This document shows positions 18,666-27,654 of a stretch of DNA of 64,000 bases, piece after piece; position 1 is the first letter of the stretch; each line of letters begins with the position of its first letter. A program made the translations under genes and the position numbers. A model generated the notes under the pieces. It saw only the letters and a list, made by a program, of their open reading frames with translations. It made no database searches and had not been told where the DNA came from. The stretch is from Pseudomonas khorasanensis (GTDB lineage: Bacteria; Pseudomonadota; Gammaproteobacteria; Pseudomonadales; Pseudomonadaceae): positions 1,296,021-1,360,020 of the forward strand of contig NZ_JABWQP020000001.1 in assembly GCF_014268505.2 (NCBI RefSeq). Reading direction: 5' to 3'.

Positions 18666-19079
18666 TCACGGCTTGAGAATCAGCAGCGGCTCGCCTTTGG
18701 GGACGATATAGGTCGCCAGTTCCGACGCCTTTTCGTTGCCGATGTTTTTGGCCTCATGCGCGACACCTGCCGGGATGAACAGTGAATCGCCTGCCTTGAG
18801 CGTCACCGGCGCCTGCCCTTCGAGCCGGTATTCAAAGGTGCCGCTGATGACGTAGGCGACTTCCACCCCAGGATGCGCGTGCCGAGGCGCACTGACGCCA
18901 GCGTCGAAGTCGATACGTGCCTGAATCACTTCGCGGTCCGCCGCGCCGAGATCCTGCCGAAGCAGGTCGGTGCGACTCAAACCTTTTTGCCAGCTCGTGG
19001 CGTTCCCATCGGCCGCCTGGGCAAGCCCCGTCAGCGAAGCGAATACAACAGCGGTAGCCAGAAACAATGGACGGTACAT
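18666..19079 (-). CDS. Exported cupin-domain protein
   Basis: 137 residues. A Sec signal peptide ends around LAQAADG. The rest is a single beta-barrel cupin with metal-ligand motif PRHAHPGVEVAYVISG (His, His, Glu) and the second motif LFIPAGVAHEAKN (His). Small periplasmic cupins of this type are mostly of unknown substrate. The gene is followed by no co-directional partner. The LysR gene lies upstream on the same strand, 123 bases away. Confidence 0.85.
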   Translation of the reverse strand: MYRPLFLATAVVFASLTGLAQAADGNATSWQKGLSRTDLLRQDLGAADREVIQARIDFDAGVSAPRHAHPGVEVAYVISGTFEYRLEGQAPVTLKAGDSLFIPAGVAHEAKNIGNEKASELATYIVPKGEPLLILKP

Positions 19080-19202
19080 GGTGAGATCCTCTCAAACGTA
19101 GTGGTGTAGTGGCCTCTACTTTGAGCAGGACATGTACGGAGGATGTGTCTTGAAACCTCGATTTGATGTTTGCGTGTGTACCCGCCGAGCGTTGATACAC
19201 GC

Positions 19203-20126
19203 TTATACAAACGTGTTGCGGGCTGCCTCTGAGAGCCACGCTCTGAAGGCGCTGAGTTTTTTCGAATCAGCGGACTCATCGGGCGTCACCAGGTAGAAAC
19301 CCATTTCATCGCGCAAACGAAGATCGAAGGGCGCCACCAACCGTCCTGCCCGCAGATCATCGTTAACGTAGGTCGAGCGCCCGATGCAGACGCCCTGCCC
19401 GTCAATCGCCGCCTGCACAGCCATCATGGCGAGATCAAAGGTCAGCTTCGGGCCAGTGGCCAATTCCGTGGGCTGACCGGCAGCGGTCAGCCAAGCGTGC
19501 CAGTCATTGGCGGTCAGGCCGCTGACTTGAACGAGGGTGTGATGGGTCAGCTGCGCCGGCGCACTCAATGTCTTCGCCAATGCCGGACTGCACACAGGAA
19601 AAATCTCATCGGCCATCAGAAAATCCGCTCGCAGGCCTTTCCACTCACCACGCCCATAACGAATCGCTGCATCAATGCCGCCCTGGCGAAAATCCACGAG
19701 CCCGGTACTCGCGCTGATGCGCACGTCTATCTCGGGGAACGCCTGCTGAAAGCCCGGCAGGCGCGGCAACAACCACTTCGACGCGACGGAGACCAGGGTG
19801 CTGATGGTCAGTACGCTGTTTGCGCGTGATTCGAATAATTGTTGCGTCGAATGGCGCAGCGCTTGAAACGCCGAGCGAATGCCCGGCAGATATGTCTGAC
19901 CTTCATCGCTAAGTGCCAAGCCATCCTTGAGCCGCAGGAACAATGTCACACCCAGCTCGGCCTCCAGTCGACGGATTTGATGACTGATCGCTGTTTGCGT
20001 GACGTTGAGCTCTGCAGCAGCCAGAGTAAAGCTCATATGCCGTGCGGCCGCCTCGAAGGCACGCAAGCCGTTGAGGGATGGAAGTCTGCTTGTCAAAGGG
20101 CCGCCACTCACATGAGAATTTGTCAT
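19203..20126 (-). CDS. LysR-family transcriptional regulator (GcvA-like)
   Basis: 307 residues. The N-terminal winged helix-turn-helix has LPSLNGLRAFEAAARHMSFT and LNVTQTAISHQIRRLE. The effector-binding domain contains DIDVRISASTGLVDFRQGG, typical of the GcvA/AmpR branch. It is divergent from a glutathione S-transferase gene across 78 bases, so it most likely regulates that gene and itself. A CGCAAA-TTTGCG palindrome in between is the candidate site. Confidence 0.92.
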   Translation of the reverse strand: MTNSHVSGGPLTSRLPSLNGLRAFEAAARHMSFTLAAAELNVTQTAISHQIRRLEAELGVTLFLRLKDGLALSDEGQTYLPGIRSAFQALRHSTQQLFESRANSVLTISTLVSVASKWLLPRLPGFQQAFPEIDVRISASTGLVDFRQGGIDAAIRYGRGEWKGLRADFLMADEIFPVCSPALAKTLSAPAQLTHHTLVQVSGLTANDWHAWLTAAGQPTELATGPKLTFDLAMMAVQAAIDGQGVCIGRSTYVNDDLRAGRLVAPFDLRLRDEMGFYLVTPDESADSKKLSAFRAWLSEAARNTFV

Positions 20127-20136
20127 ACGCTAGCAC

Positions 20137-20153
20137 CGCAAATGACCTTTGCG
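20137..20153. promoter_or_regulatory. Palindrome between LysR and GST genes
   Basis: CGCAAA, five bases (TGACC), TTTGCG form a perfect inverted repeat in the 78-base divergent intergenic region. This is a candidate operator for the adjacent LysR regulator. Confidence 0.45.
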
Positions 20154-20204
20154 AAAGGCTCTCTGCAGTAGGATCGTGGCACTCCCCCTATGCAAGGAAA
20201 GCCC

Positions 20205-20816
20205 ATGAAACTGTATTTCGCGCCCATGACCTGTTCGCTCTCGCCGCATATTGTTTTGCGAGAGCTCGGTCTACCGTTCGAGCTGATCAGGGTCAACAAC
20301 CAAACCAAGCGCACAGCTGACGGCCATGACTTTCGCCACATCAACCCCAAGGGCTACGTGGCCGCGCTGTTGCTGGACAACGGGGAAGTGCTGACCGAAG
20401 CACCAGCGATTCTGCAGTTTCTGGCGGATCAAGCGCCGGGGAATGCATTGGCACCCTCAGCGGGCACATGGGAACGGGTACGTTTGCAGGAACACCTGAA
20501 CTTCATCAGTTCGGAGATCCATGGCGCCAGTGCGCCGCTGTTCGACGCGCAGATTCCGGAAACGGTCAAAACGATTTTCCGTCAGAAACTGTGCAAACGA
20601 CTGGATTACCTGAGTGGCGCGTTGGCAGATCAGGATTATCTGATGGGCAGCTTCGGTGTCGCCGATGCCTATCTATTCACCGTGCTGTCGTGGCTGCCGA
20701 CGTTCAATATCGACATCGCCGACTGGCCGGCACTTGATAGCTATATGCAGCGCATCGGTGCCCGGCCCGCAGTGCTTTCAGCGATTGCGGCGGAAGCGGC
20801 GACACAGCCCGTCTGA
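20205..20816 (+). CDS. Glutathione S-transferase
   Basis: 203 residues from the ATG at 20205, preceded by AAGGA. The N-terminal thioredoxin-like domain starts MKLYFAPMTCSLSPHIVLRE, the beta-class GST pattern with Cys10. The motif EVLTEAPAILQFLAD marks the glutathione gamma-glutamyl site. The C-terminal helical domain includes LMGSFGVADAYLFTVL. It probably conjugates or reduces electrophiles. Control by the divergent LysR gene is likely. Confidence 0.92.
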   Translation: MKLYFAPMTCSLSPHIVLRELGLPFELIRVNNQTKRTADGHDFRHINPKGYVAALLLDNGEVLTEAPAILQFLADQAPGNALAPSAGTWERVRLQEHLNFISSEIHGASAPLFDAQIPETVKTIFRQKLCKRLDYLSGALADQDYLMGSFGVADAYLFTVLSWLPTFNIDIADWPALDSYMQRIGARPAVLSAIAAEAATQPV

Positions 20817-20888
20817 ACGCGCGCGGGCCATCGCGCGAGCGAATCTGTAAACTGGCGCGATCTTCATTCATTCAAACAAGAGATGTGC

Positions 20889-21269
20889 ATGACCAATCAA
20901 GACATAACCTTTACGCCCGATCCGGATACCGATTCGATTTCTTCCGACGTTGCCACTTTCGGCGGGATCATGGTCTCGACGCAGATTCCAACCCGCGCCG
21001 ATGGCAGCCTGGAACTTGGCGGCATTACCGAGCAGAGCGAATGCACGCTGCAAGCGCTGAAAGTCGCGCTGGAACGCGCCGGCAGTTCGATGGACCGCGT
21101 CATGCACCTGACCATCTACCTCACGGATATGGGCGATCGGGCCGCATTCAACGAAGTCTACAAACTTTTCTTCGCCAAGCCCTGGCCGGTGCGCGCGGCA
21201 GTCGGCGTAGCGTCGCTTGCTGTTGAGGGAATGCGCGTGGAAGTGACAGCGATGGCGGCAAAGGCCTGA
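20889..21269 (+). CDS. RidA family protein
   Basis: 126 residues from the ATG at 20889; an ATG two codons upstream is possible. The RidA/YjgF/UK114 fold is recognised from the ending VRAAVGVASLAVEGMRVEV, with the conserved Arg, and the middle SMDRVMHLTIYLTDMGDR. Canonical RidA hydrolyses reactive enamine/imine intermediates, but many subfamilies have other roles. It lies 72 bases after the GST gene on the same strand and could be co-transcribed. Confidence 0.85.
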   Translation: MTNQDITFTPDPDTDSISSDVATFGGIMVSTQIPTRADGSLELGGITEQSECTLQALKVALERAGSSMDRVMHLTIYLTDMGDRAAFNEVYKLFFAKPWPVRAAVGVASLAVEGMRVEVTAMAAKA

Positions 21270-21420
21270 TTGAACCGGCGGGGTGTCATCTCGGCTAATC
21301 GGGATGACACACCGCTTTCGCCCTGGAACGACCAGCACCATCGGGCAGCACATGCGTGCCCGCCGTGCGTTTCAGGGGTAGAATGCGCGCCTTGACCGTG
21401 ACCGCCTGACTAAAAAAACT

Positions 21421-23409
21421 ATGTCCTTGCCCAAGCATCACCTCGAATTGCTCAGCCCTGCCCGCGATGTTGCCATCGCCCGCGAGGCCATTCTGCATGG
21501 CGCTGACGCCGTGTACATCGGCGGCCCGAGCTTCGGCGCGCGCCACAATGCCTGTAACGAAGTCAGCGAAATCGCCGAACTGGTCGAATTCGCCCGCCGC
21601 TACCACGCGCGCATTTTCACCACCATCAACACCATCCTGCACGACAACGAACTGGAGCCGGCACGCAAGCTGATCCATCAGTTGTACGACGCTGGTGTCG
21701 ATGCGCTGATCGTTCAGGATCTGGGCGTGATGGAGCTGGACATCCCGCCCATCGAACTGCACGCCTCGACGCAGACCGACATCCGCACGCTGGAACGGGC
21801 CAAATTTCTCGATCAGGCCGGTTTCTCGCAGTTGGTGCTGGCACGCGAGCTGAACCTGCAGGAAATCCGCGCCATCGCAGACGAAACCGACGCAGCTGTC
21901 GAGTTTTTCATCCACGGCGCGTTGTGCGTGGCTTTCTCCGGCCAGTGCAACATTTCCCACGCGCAGACCGGGCGCAGCGCCAACCGCGGCGATTGCTCCC
22001 AGGCGTGTCGCTTGCCGTACACCCTCAAAGATGAAAAGGGTGGCGTGATTGCCTACGAAAAACACCTGCTGTCGATGAAAGACAACAACCAGAGCGCCAA
22101 CATCCGCGCCCTGGTCGAAGCTGGGGTGCGTTCGTTCAAGATCGAAGGTCGCTACAAGGACATGGGCTATGTGAAAAACATCACGGCCTATTACCGCCAG
22201 CGCCTCGACGACGTGCTCGAAGACCGCCCGGACCTGGCCCGCGCTTCCAGCGGCCGCACCGTGCATTTCTTCCTGCCCGACCCGGAAAAAACCTTCCACC
22301 GTGGCAGCACCGATTATTTCGTGACCGATCGCAAGATCGACATCGGCGCCTTCGATTCGCCGACCTTCACCGGCCTGCCGGTCGGTACCGTGGAAAAAGT
22401 CGGCAAGCGTGACATGCAGGTCGTGACCCACGAGCCGCTGTCCAACGGTGACGGCTTGAACGTGCTGGTCAAGCGTGAAGTGGTCGGTTTCCGCGCCAAC
22501 ATCGCCGAAGCCAAAGGCGAGTTCGAAGAAGACGGCGAAAAGCGCTACCGCTACCGCGTCGAGCCGAACGAAATGCCCGAAGGACTGTTCAAGCTGCGCC
22601 CAAGCCACCCGTTGAATCGCAACCTCGATCACAATTGGCAGCAGGCGCTGCAGAAGACTTCTTCGGAACGTCGTGTCGCCCTGAGCTGGGTCGCTCGTCT
22701 GCGCGAAGAACAGCTGCAAATCACCGCAACGAGCGAAGAAGGCATCAGCGCCAGCGTCACCCTCAACGGGCCGTTCGGCGTCGCCAACAAGCCGGAGCAG
22801 GCGCTGGAACAGTTGCGCGACCTGCTGGGCCAGCTCGGCACCACGCAATACCACGCCACCGACGTCAAGCTCGATGCGCCGCAAGCGTTCTTCATCCCCA
22901 ACTCGCAGCTCAAATCCCTGCGCCGCGAAGTGATCGAAGCGCTGACCGCCGCCCGCGTCGCGGCTCATCCGCGGGGCAGCCGCAAGGCCGAAACCACACC
23001 GCCGCCGGTATACCCGGATTCGCACCTGACCTTCCTCGCCAACGTCTACAACCAGAAGGCGCGCGACTTTTACCACCGTCACGGCGTCAAGCTGATCGAC
23101 GCGGCGTACGAAGCCCACGAAGAGCCAGGCGAAGTACCGGTGATGATCACCAAGCACTGCCTGCGCTTCTCCTTCAACCTGTGCCCGAAACAGGCCAAAG
23201 GCGTGACCGGCGTGCGCACCAAGGTCGCCCCGATGCAGTTGATTCATGGCGATGAAGTGCTGACGCTGAAGTTCGATTGCAAGCCGTGCGAAATGCACAT
23301 CATCGGCAAGATGAAGGGCCACATCCTCAACCTGCCGCAACCAGGCAGTGTGGTGGGTCACATCAGCCCTGAAGACCTGATGAAAACCATTCCGCGCGCG
23401 CCGCACTGA
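21421..23409 (+). CDS. rlhA: 23S rRNA 5-hydroxycytidine (C2501) synthase, U32 family
   Basis: 662 residues, the length of RlhA (YdcP) rather than the shorter TrhP (YegQ). It begins with the peptidase U32 region (LLSPARDVAIAREAILHGAD, then HGALCVAFSGQCNIS and the Cys-rich NRGDCSQACRLPYT). The long C-terminal extension includes YNQKARDFYHRHGVKLIDAA and the cysteine set HCLRFSFNLCPK with KFDCKPCEMH. RlhA hydroxylates C2501 of 23S rRNA. Named from close similarity in motif order to the E. coli protein. It stands alone in transcription. Confidence 0.85.
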   Translation: MSLPKHHLELLSPARDVAIAREAILHGADAVYIGGPSFGARHNACNEVSEIAELVEFARRYHARIFTTINTILHDNELEPARKLIHQLYDAGVDALIVQDLGVMELDIPPIELHASTQTDIRTLERAKFLDQAGFSQLVLARELNLQEIRAIADETDAAVEFFIHGALCVAFSGQCNISHAQTGRSANRGDCSQACRLPYTLKDEKGGVIAYEKHLLSMKDNNQSANIRALVEAGVRSFKIEGRYKDMGYVKNITAYYRQRLDDVLEDRPDLARASSGRTVHFFLPDPEKTFHRGSTDYFVTDRKIDIGAFDSPTFTGLPVGTVEKVGKRDMQVVTHEPLSNGDGLNVLVKREVVGFRANIAEAKGEFEEDGEKRYRYRVEPNEMPEGLFKLRPSHPLNRNLDHNWQQALQKTSSERRVALSWVARLREEQLQITATSEEGISASVTLNGPFGVANKPEQALEQLRDLLGQLGTTQYHATDVKLDAPQAFFIPNSQLKSLRREVIEALTAARVAAHPRGSRKAETTPPPVYPDSHLTFLANVYNQKARDFYHRHGVKLIDAAYEAHEEPGEVPVMITKHCLRFSFNLCPKQAKGVTGVRTKVAPMQLIHGDEVLTLKFDCKPCEMHIIGKMKGHILNLPQPGSVVGHISPEDLMKTIPRAPH

Positions 23410-23480
23410 GTGGACGGCCTGCGCGGTGCTTCGGCATCGCGCAGGCCTGCTGCGCTTCCCGCCAGCAAATCGCAGGCATA

Positions 23481-23517
23481 AAAAAACGCCAACTTCTTGC
23501 GAAGTTGGCGTTTTTTT
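23481..23517. terminator. Terminator between rlhA and tRNA-Gln
   Basis: AAAAAACGCCAACTTC and GAAGTTGGCGTTTTTTT form a perfect long hairpin with A and T tracts on the two sides, so it can serve both converging transcripts. It lies seven bases from the 3' end of the tRNA. Confidence 0.9.
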
Positions 23518-23523
23518 CGTAGA

Positions 23524-23598
23524 TGGCAGGGGCGGCTGGATTCGAACCAACGCATGGCAGGATCAAAACCTGCTGCCTTACCGCTTGGCGACGCCCCT
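23524..23598 (-). tRNA. tRNA-Gln (anticodon UUG)
   Basis: 75 nucleotides including encoded CCA. The acceptor stem AGGGGCG pairs perfectly with CGCCCCT. The anticodon stem GCAGG/CCTGC encloses the loop TTTTGAT with anticodon TTG. The T-arm has GGTTCGAATCC. It reads CAA, and CAG by wobble. It is followed by a strong terminator on the minus strand. No integrated element is seen next to it in this window. Confidence 0.95.
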
Positions 23599-23916
23599 GT
23601 AGCTCTTACCAGCGGCTCCGTGAGGATCGCTGTGAGAACGGGGCGCAATTTATCAATATTCGTTTCGTTTGGGAAGCCCGAGATGAAATATTTTTTGTTT
23701 TAAAACAGCCACTTATTATTTACGCCTGAAATCGCTCTGACGCGCCGACGTTTGGACGCTGTGTATCACACTGTGTACGCGCCCCGCCGCAATACAACCC
23801 ATTGCAAAAACGGCTTCCTGCGACACAGAGCGGATACCTCACTACGCTTCAATGCACCCGAGGTTTCAGGGGTTCAGTCACGCCCTTGGTCACGGGTTCG
23901 CACAGGAGACGTCAGC
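23599..23916. other. Promoter region of tRNA-Gln and of the hydrolase gene
   Basis: 318 bases without a supported gene. It must carry the tRNA promoter (minus strand) and the promoter of the secreted hydrolase (plus strand). The middle is AT-rich (23,680-23,720). I see no clear hexamer pair that I would call with confidence. Confidence 0.4.
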
Positions 23917-24951
23917 ATGAACAAGGCTCTGCACACTTCAAAAATCACCCGCGCGCTCGGCTTGTCGATGCTGGCGCTGTCACTGTTCGGCGCCGTGGGC
24001 AGCGCTCAAGCGCAGACCGCCGAACCGGCTGCTGTCAGCTATTCCGCGCCCTCACCTTTCGGCCCGCTGAAACACATAAAGGCTGGCGTCCTTGACGTGG
24101 CTTATGCCGAAACCGGCCCCGCCGATGGCCCGGTGGTGATCCTGCTGCACGGTTGGCCCTATGACATTCACAGCTACAACGACGTCGCGCCATTGCTCGC
24201 CGCCAAGGGTTATCGCGTGCTGATGCCCTATGCGCGCGGTTACGGCGATACGCAGTTTCTCTCCAAAGACACGCTGCGCAACGGCCAGCCGGCCGCGCTG
24301 GCAAGCGACGTGATCGACTTCATGGATGCGCTCAAGATCAAGCAAGCCGTGCTCGGTGGCTATGACTGGGGCGCGCGTTCGGCGGACATTGTCGCCGCGC
24401 TGTGGCCGGAACGCGTCAAGGCACTGGTGGCGGTCAGCGGTTACCTGATCGGCAATCAGGCTGCCGGGCAAAATCCGCTGCCACCCAAAGCCGAGCTGCA
24501 GTGGTGGTATCAGTTCTATTTCGCCACCGAGCGTGGCCGCGCCGGCTATGAGAAGAACACCCACGACTTCGCCAAACTGATCTGGGAGCTTGCTTCGCCG
24601 CAATGGAAGTTCGATGACGCCACCTTCGACCGCAGTGCCAAGGCGTTGCAGAATCCGGATCACGTCGAGATTACCGTCTTCAACTACCGCTGGCGTCTGG
24701 GCCTGGTGCAGGGCGAGGCGAAATACGCGGCGCTGGAACAGAAACTCGCCACGGCGCCATCGATTAGCGTTCCGACAATTGCGCTGGAAGGCGATGCCAA
24801 CGGCGCCCCGCATCCGGCGCCGGAGGATTACGCCAAGCGCTTCACCGGGAAATATCAGTTCCGGTTGATCGAAGGCGGGGTCGGGCATAATTTGCCGCAG
24901 GAAGCTCCGAAGGCGTTTGCGCAGGCCGTAATTGATGCGGATCGTCTCTGA
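23917..24951 (+). CDS. Exported alpha/beta hydrolase (epoxide hydrolase/dehalogenase type)
   Basis: 344 residues from the ATG at 23917, preceded by AGGAGA at eight bases. A Sec signal peptide ends near SAQAQTAEP. The oxyanion motif HGWPYDIHSYND and the nucleophile elbow GGYDWGARSAD, with Asp instead of Ser, place it with epoxide hydrolases and haloalkane dehalogenases. The catalytic His is in GGVGHNLPQE at the C-terminus. The periplasmic location and the substrate are inferred and unknown respectively. The next gene, a GlxA-type regulator, is convergent. Confidence 0.85.
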   Translation: MNKALHTSKITRALGLSMLALSLFGAVGSAQAQTAEPAAVSYSAPSPFGPLKHIKAGVLDVAYAETGPADGPVVILLHGWPYDIHSYNDVAPLLAAKGYRVLMPYARGYGDTQFLSKDTLRNGQPAALASDVIDFMDALKIKQAVLGGYDWGARSADIVAALWPERVKALVAVSGYLIGNQAAGQNPLPPKAELQWWYQFYFATERGRAGYEKNTHDFAKLIWELASPQWKFDDATFDRSAKALQNPDHVEITVFNYRWRLGLVQGEAKYAALEQKLATAPSISVPTIALEGDANGAPHPAPEDYAKRFTGKYQFRLIEGGVGHNLPQEAPKAFAQAVIDADRL

Positions 24952-24982
24952 CAGGCCCAATGCAAGCAGACAACGGCTGGGG

Positions 24983-26008
24983 CTATTTGACCAGCCGTTT
25001 TTCTTTCGAGGGCCGATAACCGAAGTACGAGCTGTAGCACTTGCTGAAATGGCTTGGAGAGACGAAACCGCACGCGACCAGCACTTCCACCTGCGACAGC
25101 TCGGTGTGTTGCAGCAGGCGCCGCGCTTCGGTGATGCGCAGCTCCAGGTAATAGCGTTGCGGCGTGGTGCCCAGTTGTTCCTTGAACAAGCGCTCGAGCT
25201 GACGCCGCGAGCGCCCGGCATAGACCGCCAGTTGTTCCAGCTCCAGTGGTTCTTCGAGGTTGGCGTCCATCAGCTTGATCACCTCACGCAGCGGCGCGCT
25301 GACGCAGATGTTTTCATCCGGCTTGATCCGCCGGTAGCGCGACTCCTCGAACGCCAGGATGTCTTCGATGCCCTCGACCAACGCCTTGCCATGCAGACCC
25401 TTGATCCAGTCCAGCGCCATGTGGAACGCTCCCGAAGGACTCGACGCGGTGAGCCGGTCGCGGTCGATCACGTAAGGCTCGCTGCTGACATGGGTCGTCT
25501 TGGCGATCTCGGTCAGCGCCGGACGGTGCTCCGGATGAATCGCGCAACGATAACCGTCGAGCAAACCGGCGCGGCCCAAAAACCACGAACCGTTCCACAA
25601 TCCCGCCAGACTCACGCCCCGCTCCGCCGCCGCCTTGAGCAGGCCAATGAATTCATCGCTGGCCCGCAATTCGGTGCGATAACCACCACACACCACCAGC
25701 AGATCCAGTGTGCCAAGCGCGGCCGAATCCAGCCGTGCATCGGGGCGGATGACCAGTCCCAGATCACTGATGACCTCGCCATCGCCCAGCCCGAAAGTGC
25801 GCGACGAGAAAAGCCCCGGGCGCAACAGGTTGGTGGTGACCACCGTGTCCAGGGCCTGGGTGAACGCCGGAAGGGAGAAATGTTCGAGTAACAGAAATCC
25901 GGTGCGGGTCACGCCGGTGTTATCGGTATTTTGCTCATTCAGATAGCGAAGGTTTTTACCTTTCATGCCACCGCTGAATTGACGTCGTTCAATCAAGGTC
26001 GGGTCCAT
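24983..26008 (-). CDS. GlxA-family AraC-type transcriptional regulator
   Basis: 341 residues; a start at the internal Met15 is possible. Residues ~20-190 form a DJ-1/PfpI (GATase1-like) domain, recognised by LDLLVVCGGYRTELRA and AGLWNGSWFLGRAGLLDG; the usual Cys of active DJ-1 enzymes is not at the nucleophile position (GLWNGSW). The C-terminal ~100 residues are a double AraC helix-turn-helix, with GRSRRQLERLFKE and GFVSPSHFSKCYSSYFG. In Pseudomonas this family controls amine and amino-acid catabolism (GbdR, CdhR, ArgR). The target here is unknown; the LysR gene upstream is co-directional and the hydrolase gene is convergent. Confidence 0.9.
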   Translation of the reverse strand: MDPTLIERRQFSGGMKGKNLRYLNEQNTDNTGVTRTGFLLLEHFSLPAFTQALDTVVTTNLLRPGLFSSRTFGLGDGEVISDLGLVIRPDARLDSAALGTLDLLVVCGGYRTELRASDEFIGLLKAAAERGVSLAGLWNGSWFLGRAGLLDGYRCAIHPEHRPALTEIAKTTHVSSEPYVIDRDRLTASSPSGAFHMALDWIKGLHGKALVEGIEDILAFEESRYRRIKPDENICVSAPLREVIKLMDANLEEPLELEQLAVYAGRSRRQLERLFKEQLGTTPQRYYLELRITEARRLLQHTELSQVEVLVACGFVSPSHFSKCYSSYFGYRPSKEKRLVK

Positions 26009-26091
26009 CGGTCATGTTGTTGTGCGCCGATAGTTGGCTTGATCCTCGAAAGAGTCAATCATGGCCGTGACCGGTGCGTCACAACCGGCAC

Positions 26092-26988
26092 TCAAACCGC
26101 CATCAGCTCGACCACCCAATCGATGAAAACCCGCAGCTTGCGGCTGACATGTCGATTGGGTGGATAGGCGAGGTAAAGCGGCATCGGCTCAAGCTGCCAG
26201 CCTTCAAACAACTGCACCAGCTCGCCGCGCGCGACGTGGGCGTCGGACATGTACGTGGGCAGCCACAGCACGCCCATCCCCGCCAGACCCGCTGCCAGAT
26301 AGGCGTTGCCGTCATCGACCGCCAGCACGTGGCGACCCTTGATCTGCAAATGTTCCTCACCCTTGTGCAAAGCGTATGGGACAGGTTTGCCGGTGCGTGC
26401 CCAAAGGAAGGCGACCACGCGGTGGTGGGAGTCTTCGAGTTCCCGCGGGTGGCCCGGCGTGCCCTCGCGAGCCAGATAAGCCGGTGCGGCGAACACGCCC
26501 AATTGCAAATCCGCGACCTTGCGCGCCATCAAGGACTGGTCCACCAACTCGCCGCCACGCACGACGCAATCGACGTTCTCATCAATGATGTCGACGATCC
26601 GATCGCTGACGCCCATGTCGATCTGGATGTCTGGATAGAGCGCGTGAAACGCTGGCAAGGCCGGCACAAGGATCAGCCGTGCGAAAGGGCTCGGCACGTC
26701 GATTCGCAAGCGCCCTCGAGGCAATGCAGCGGCGCCGGGCAGGCTGGTTTCGGCGTCGTCCAGGTCCGCCAGCAACTTGACCACGCGCTCGTAATACGCC
26801 GCGCCATCGGCGGTTACATTGACTTTGCGTGTGGTGCGGTTGAGCAGCCTGACCCTTAGCCGCGCTTCCAGTTGCTGCACCAGTTGCGTCACGGTGGTCT
26901 TGCTCATGTGCAGGGTTTCGGCAGCTTTGGTGAAACTCCCCGCCTCGACCACCCGGGCAAAGGCTTGCATCGCATCGAACCGGTCCAT
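26092..26988 (-). CDS. LysR-family transcriptional regulator
   Basis: 298 residues, full length. The helix-turn-helix lies in FARVVEAGSFTKAAETLHMS and TVTQLVQQLEARL, and the effector domain starts near residue 90. It is divergent from a RidA-family gene across 112 bases, and a TGTTTG-CAAACA palindrome lies between them. It most probably regulates the RidA-like gene. The subfamily resembles the common Pseudomonas regulators of small oxidoreductase or RidA genes. Confidence 0.92.
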   Translation of the reverse strand: MDRFDAMQAFARVVEAGSFTKAAETLHMSKTTVTQLVQQLEARLRVRLLNRTTRKVNVTADGAAYYERVVKLLADLDDAETSLPGAAALPRGRLRIDVPSPFARLILVPALPAFHALYPDIQIDMGVSDRIVDIIDENVDCVVRGGELVDQSLMARKVADLQLGVFAAPAYLAREGTPGHPRELEDSHHRVVAFLWARTGKPVPYALHKGEEHLQIKGRHVLAVDDGNAYLAAGLAGMGVLWLPTYMSDAHVARGELVQLFEGWQLEPMPLYLAYPPNRHVSRKLRVFIDWVVELMAV

Positions 26989-27002
26989 CCGCGCCCCTCG
27001 AT

Positions 27003-27021
27003 TGTTTGGATATCACAAACA
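27003..27021. promoter_or_regulatory. Palindrome between LysR and RidA-like genes
   Basis: TGTTTG, seven bases, CAAACA form a perfect inverted repeat just upstream of the LysR start. It fits the T-N11-A LysR pattern and is the likely operator of the divergent pair. Confidence 0.5.
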
Positions 27022-27100
27022 GTGAACGCCAAGCTTGCGCATTTATCGCCGATCTGCAAATACCTACAGTCAGCCCATCACCCACTGATGGAGACACCCG

Positions 27101-27499
27101 ATGAACAAGCGCGACGTTGTTTTCCCACCCGCCCGCCACGCCCTTTACGAGCGTCATCGCTATTCCCCGGCGATTCGCTCCAACGGCTTTCTGTTTGTCT
27201 CGGGACAGGTCGGCAGCCTGGAGGACGGTTCGCCCGAGGCGGATTTGCGCGAACAAGTGCGCACGGCGTTCAACAACCTCAATGCGATCCTCGCTGAGGC
27301 CGGTTGCAGCTTCGACGATGTGGTGGACGTCACCGTGTTCATGGTCGACCCACATTCCACATTCGAAACGATCTGGGACGTCGTTCCGGAGTTCTGGGGC
27401 GAGGCGCCTTTTCCGACGGTTACCGCAATAGGCGTGACCTGGCTGTCCGGCTTCGATTTCGAAATCAAGGTCATCGCCAAACTGCCCGAATCGCCTTGA
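27101..27499 (+). CDS. RidA family protein (second)
   Basis: 132 residues. The motif LFVSGQVGSLEDGSPEADL, then FDDVVDVTVFMVDPHS, and the C-terminal TAIGVTWLSGFDFEIKVIA identify the RidA/YjgF fold. The canonical catalytic Arg near the C-terminus (in the RVEV-like position) is replaced (GFDFEIK), which suggests a subfamily other than enamine deaminase. It is divergent from a LysR gene that probably controls it. Confidence 0.85.
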   Translation: MNKRDVVFPPARHALYERHRYSPAIRSNGFLFVSGQVGSLEDGSPEADLREQVRTAFNNLNAILAEAGCSFDDVVDVTVFMVDPHSTFETIWDVVPEFWGEAPFPTVTAIGVTWLSGFDFEIKVIAKLPESP

Positions 27500-27654
27500 T
27501 CGGCAGCGCACACAAACTGACACAGCGCGCCGGCATGGAGGCTGGCCATTCTTCTCGCGAATGCGTATAACCTCGCCGTTTCGTCTACCCTGACGGGGCG
27601 CGCCGTCGAGTAGCGGCAGCCCTTCGAATTGACGCTTATGAAACGGAGAATTCT

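Noticed and set aside
21295..23550. Long minus-strand frame (751 codons) opposite rlhA
   Set aside because: A shadow of rlhA; the product matches no family and contains the tRNA region at its start.
23524..23598. tRNA-Gln as integration site of an island
   Set aside because: No integrase gene and no repeat of the tRNA 3' end were seen nearby; flanking genes look like core genome.
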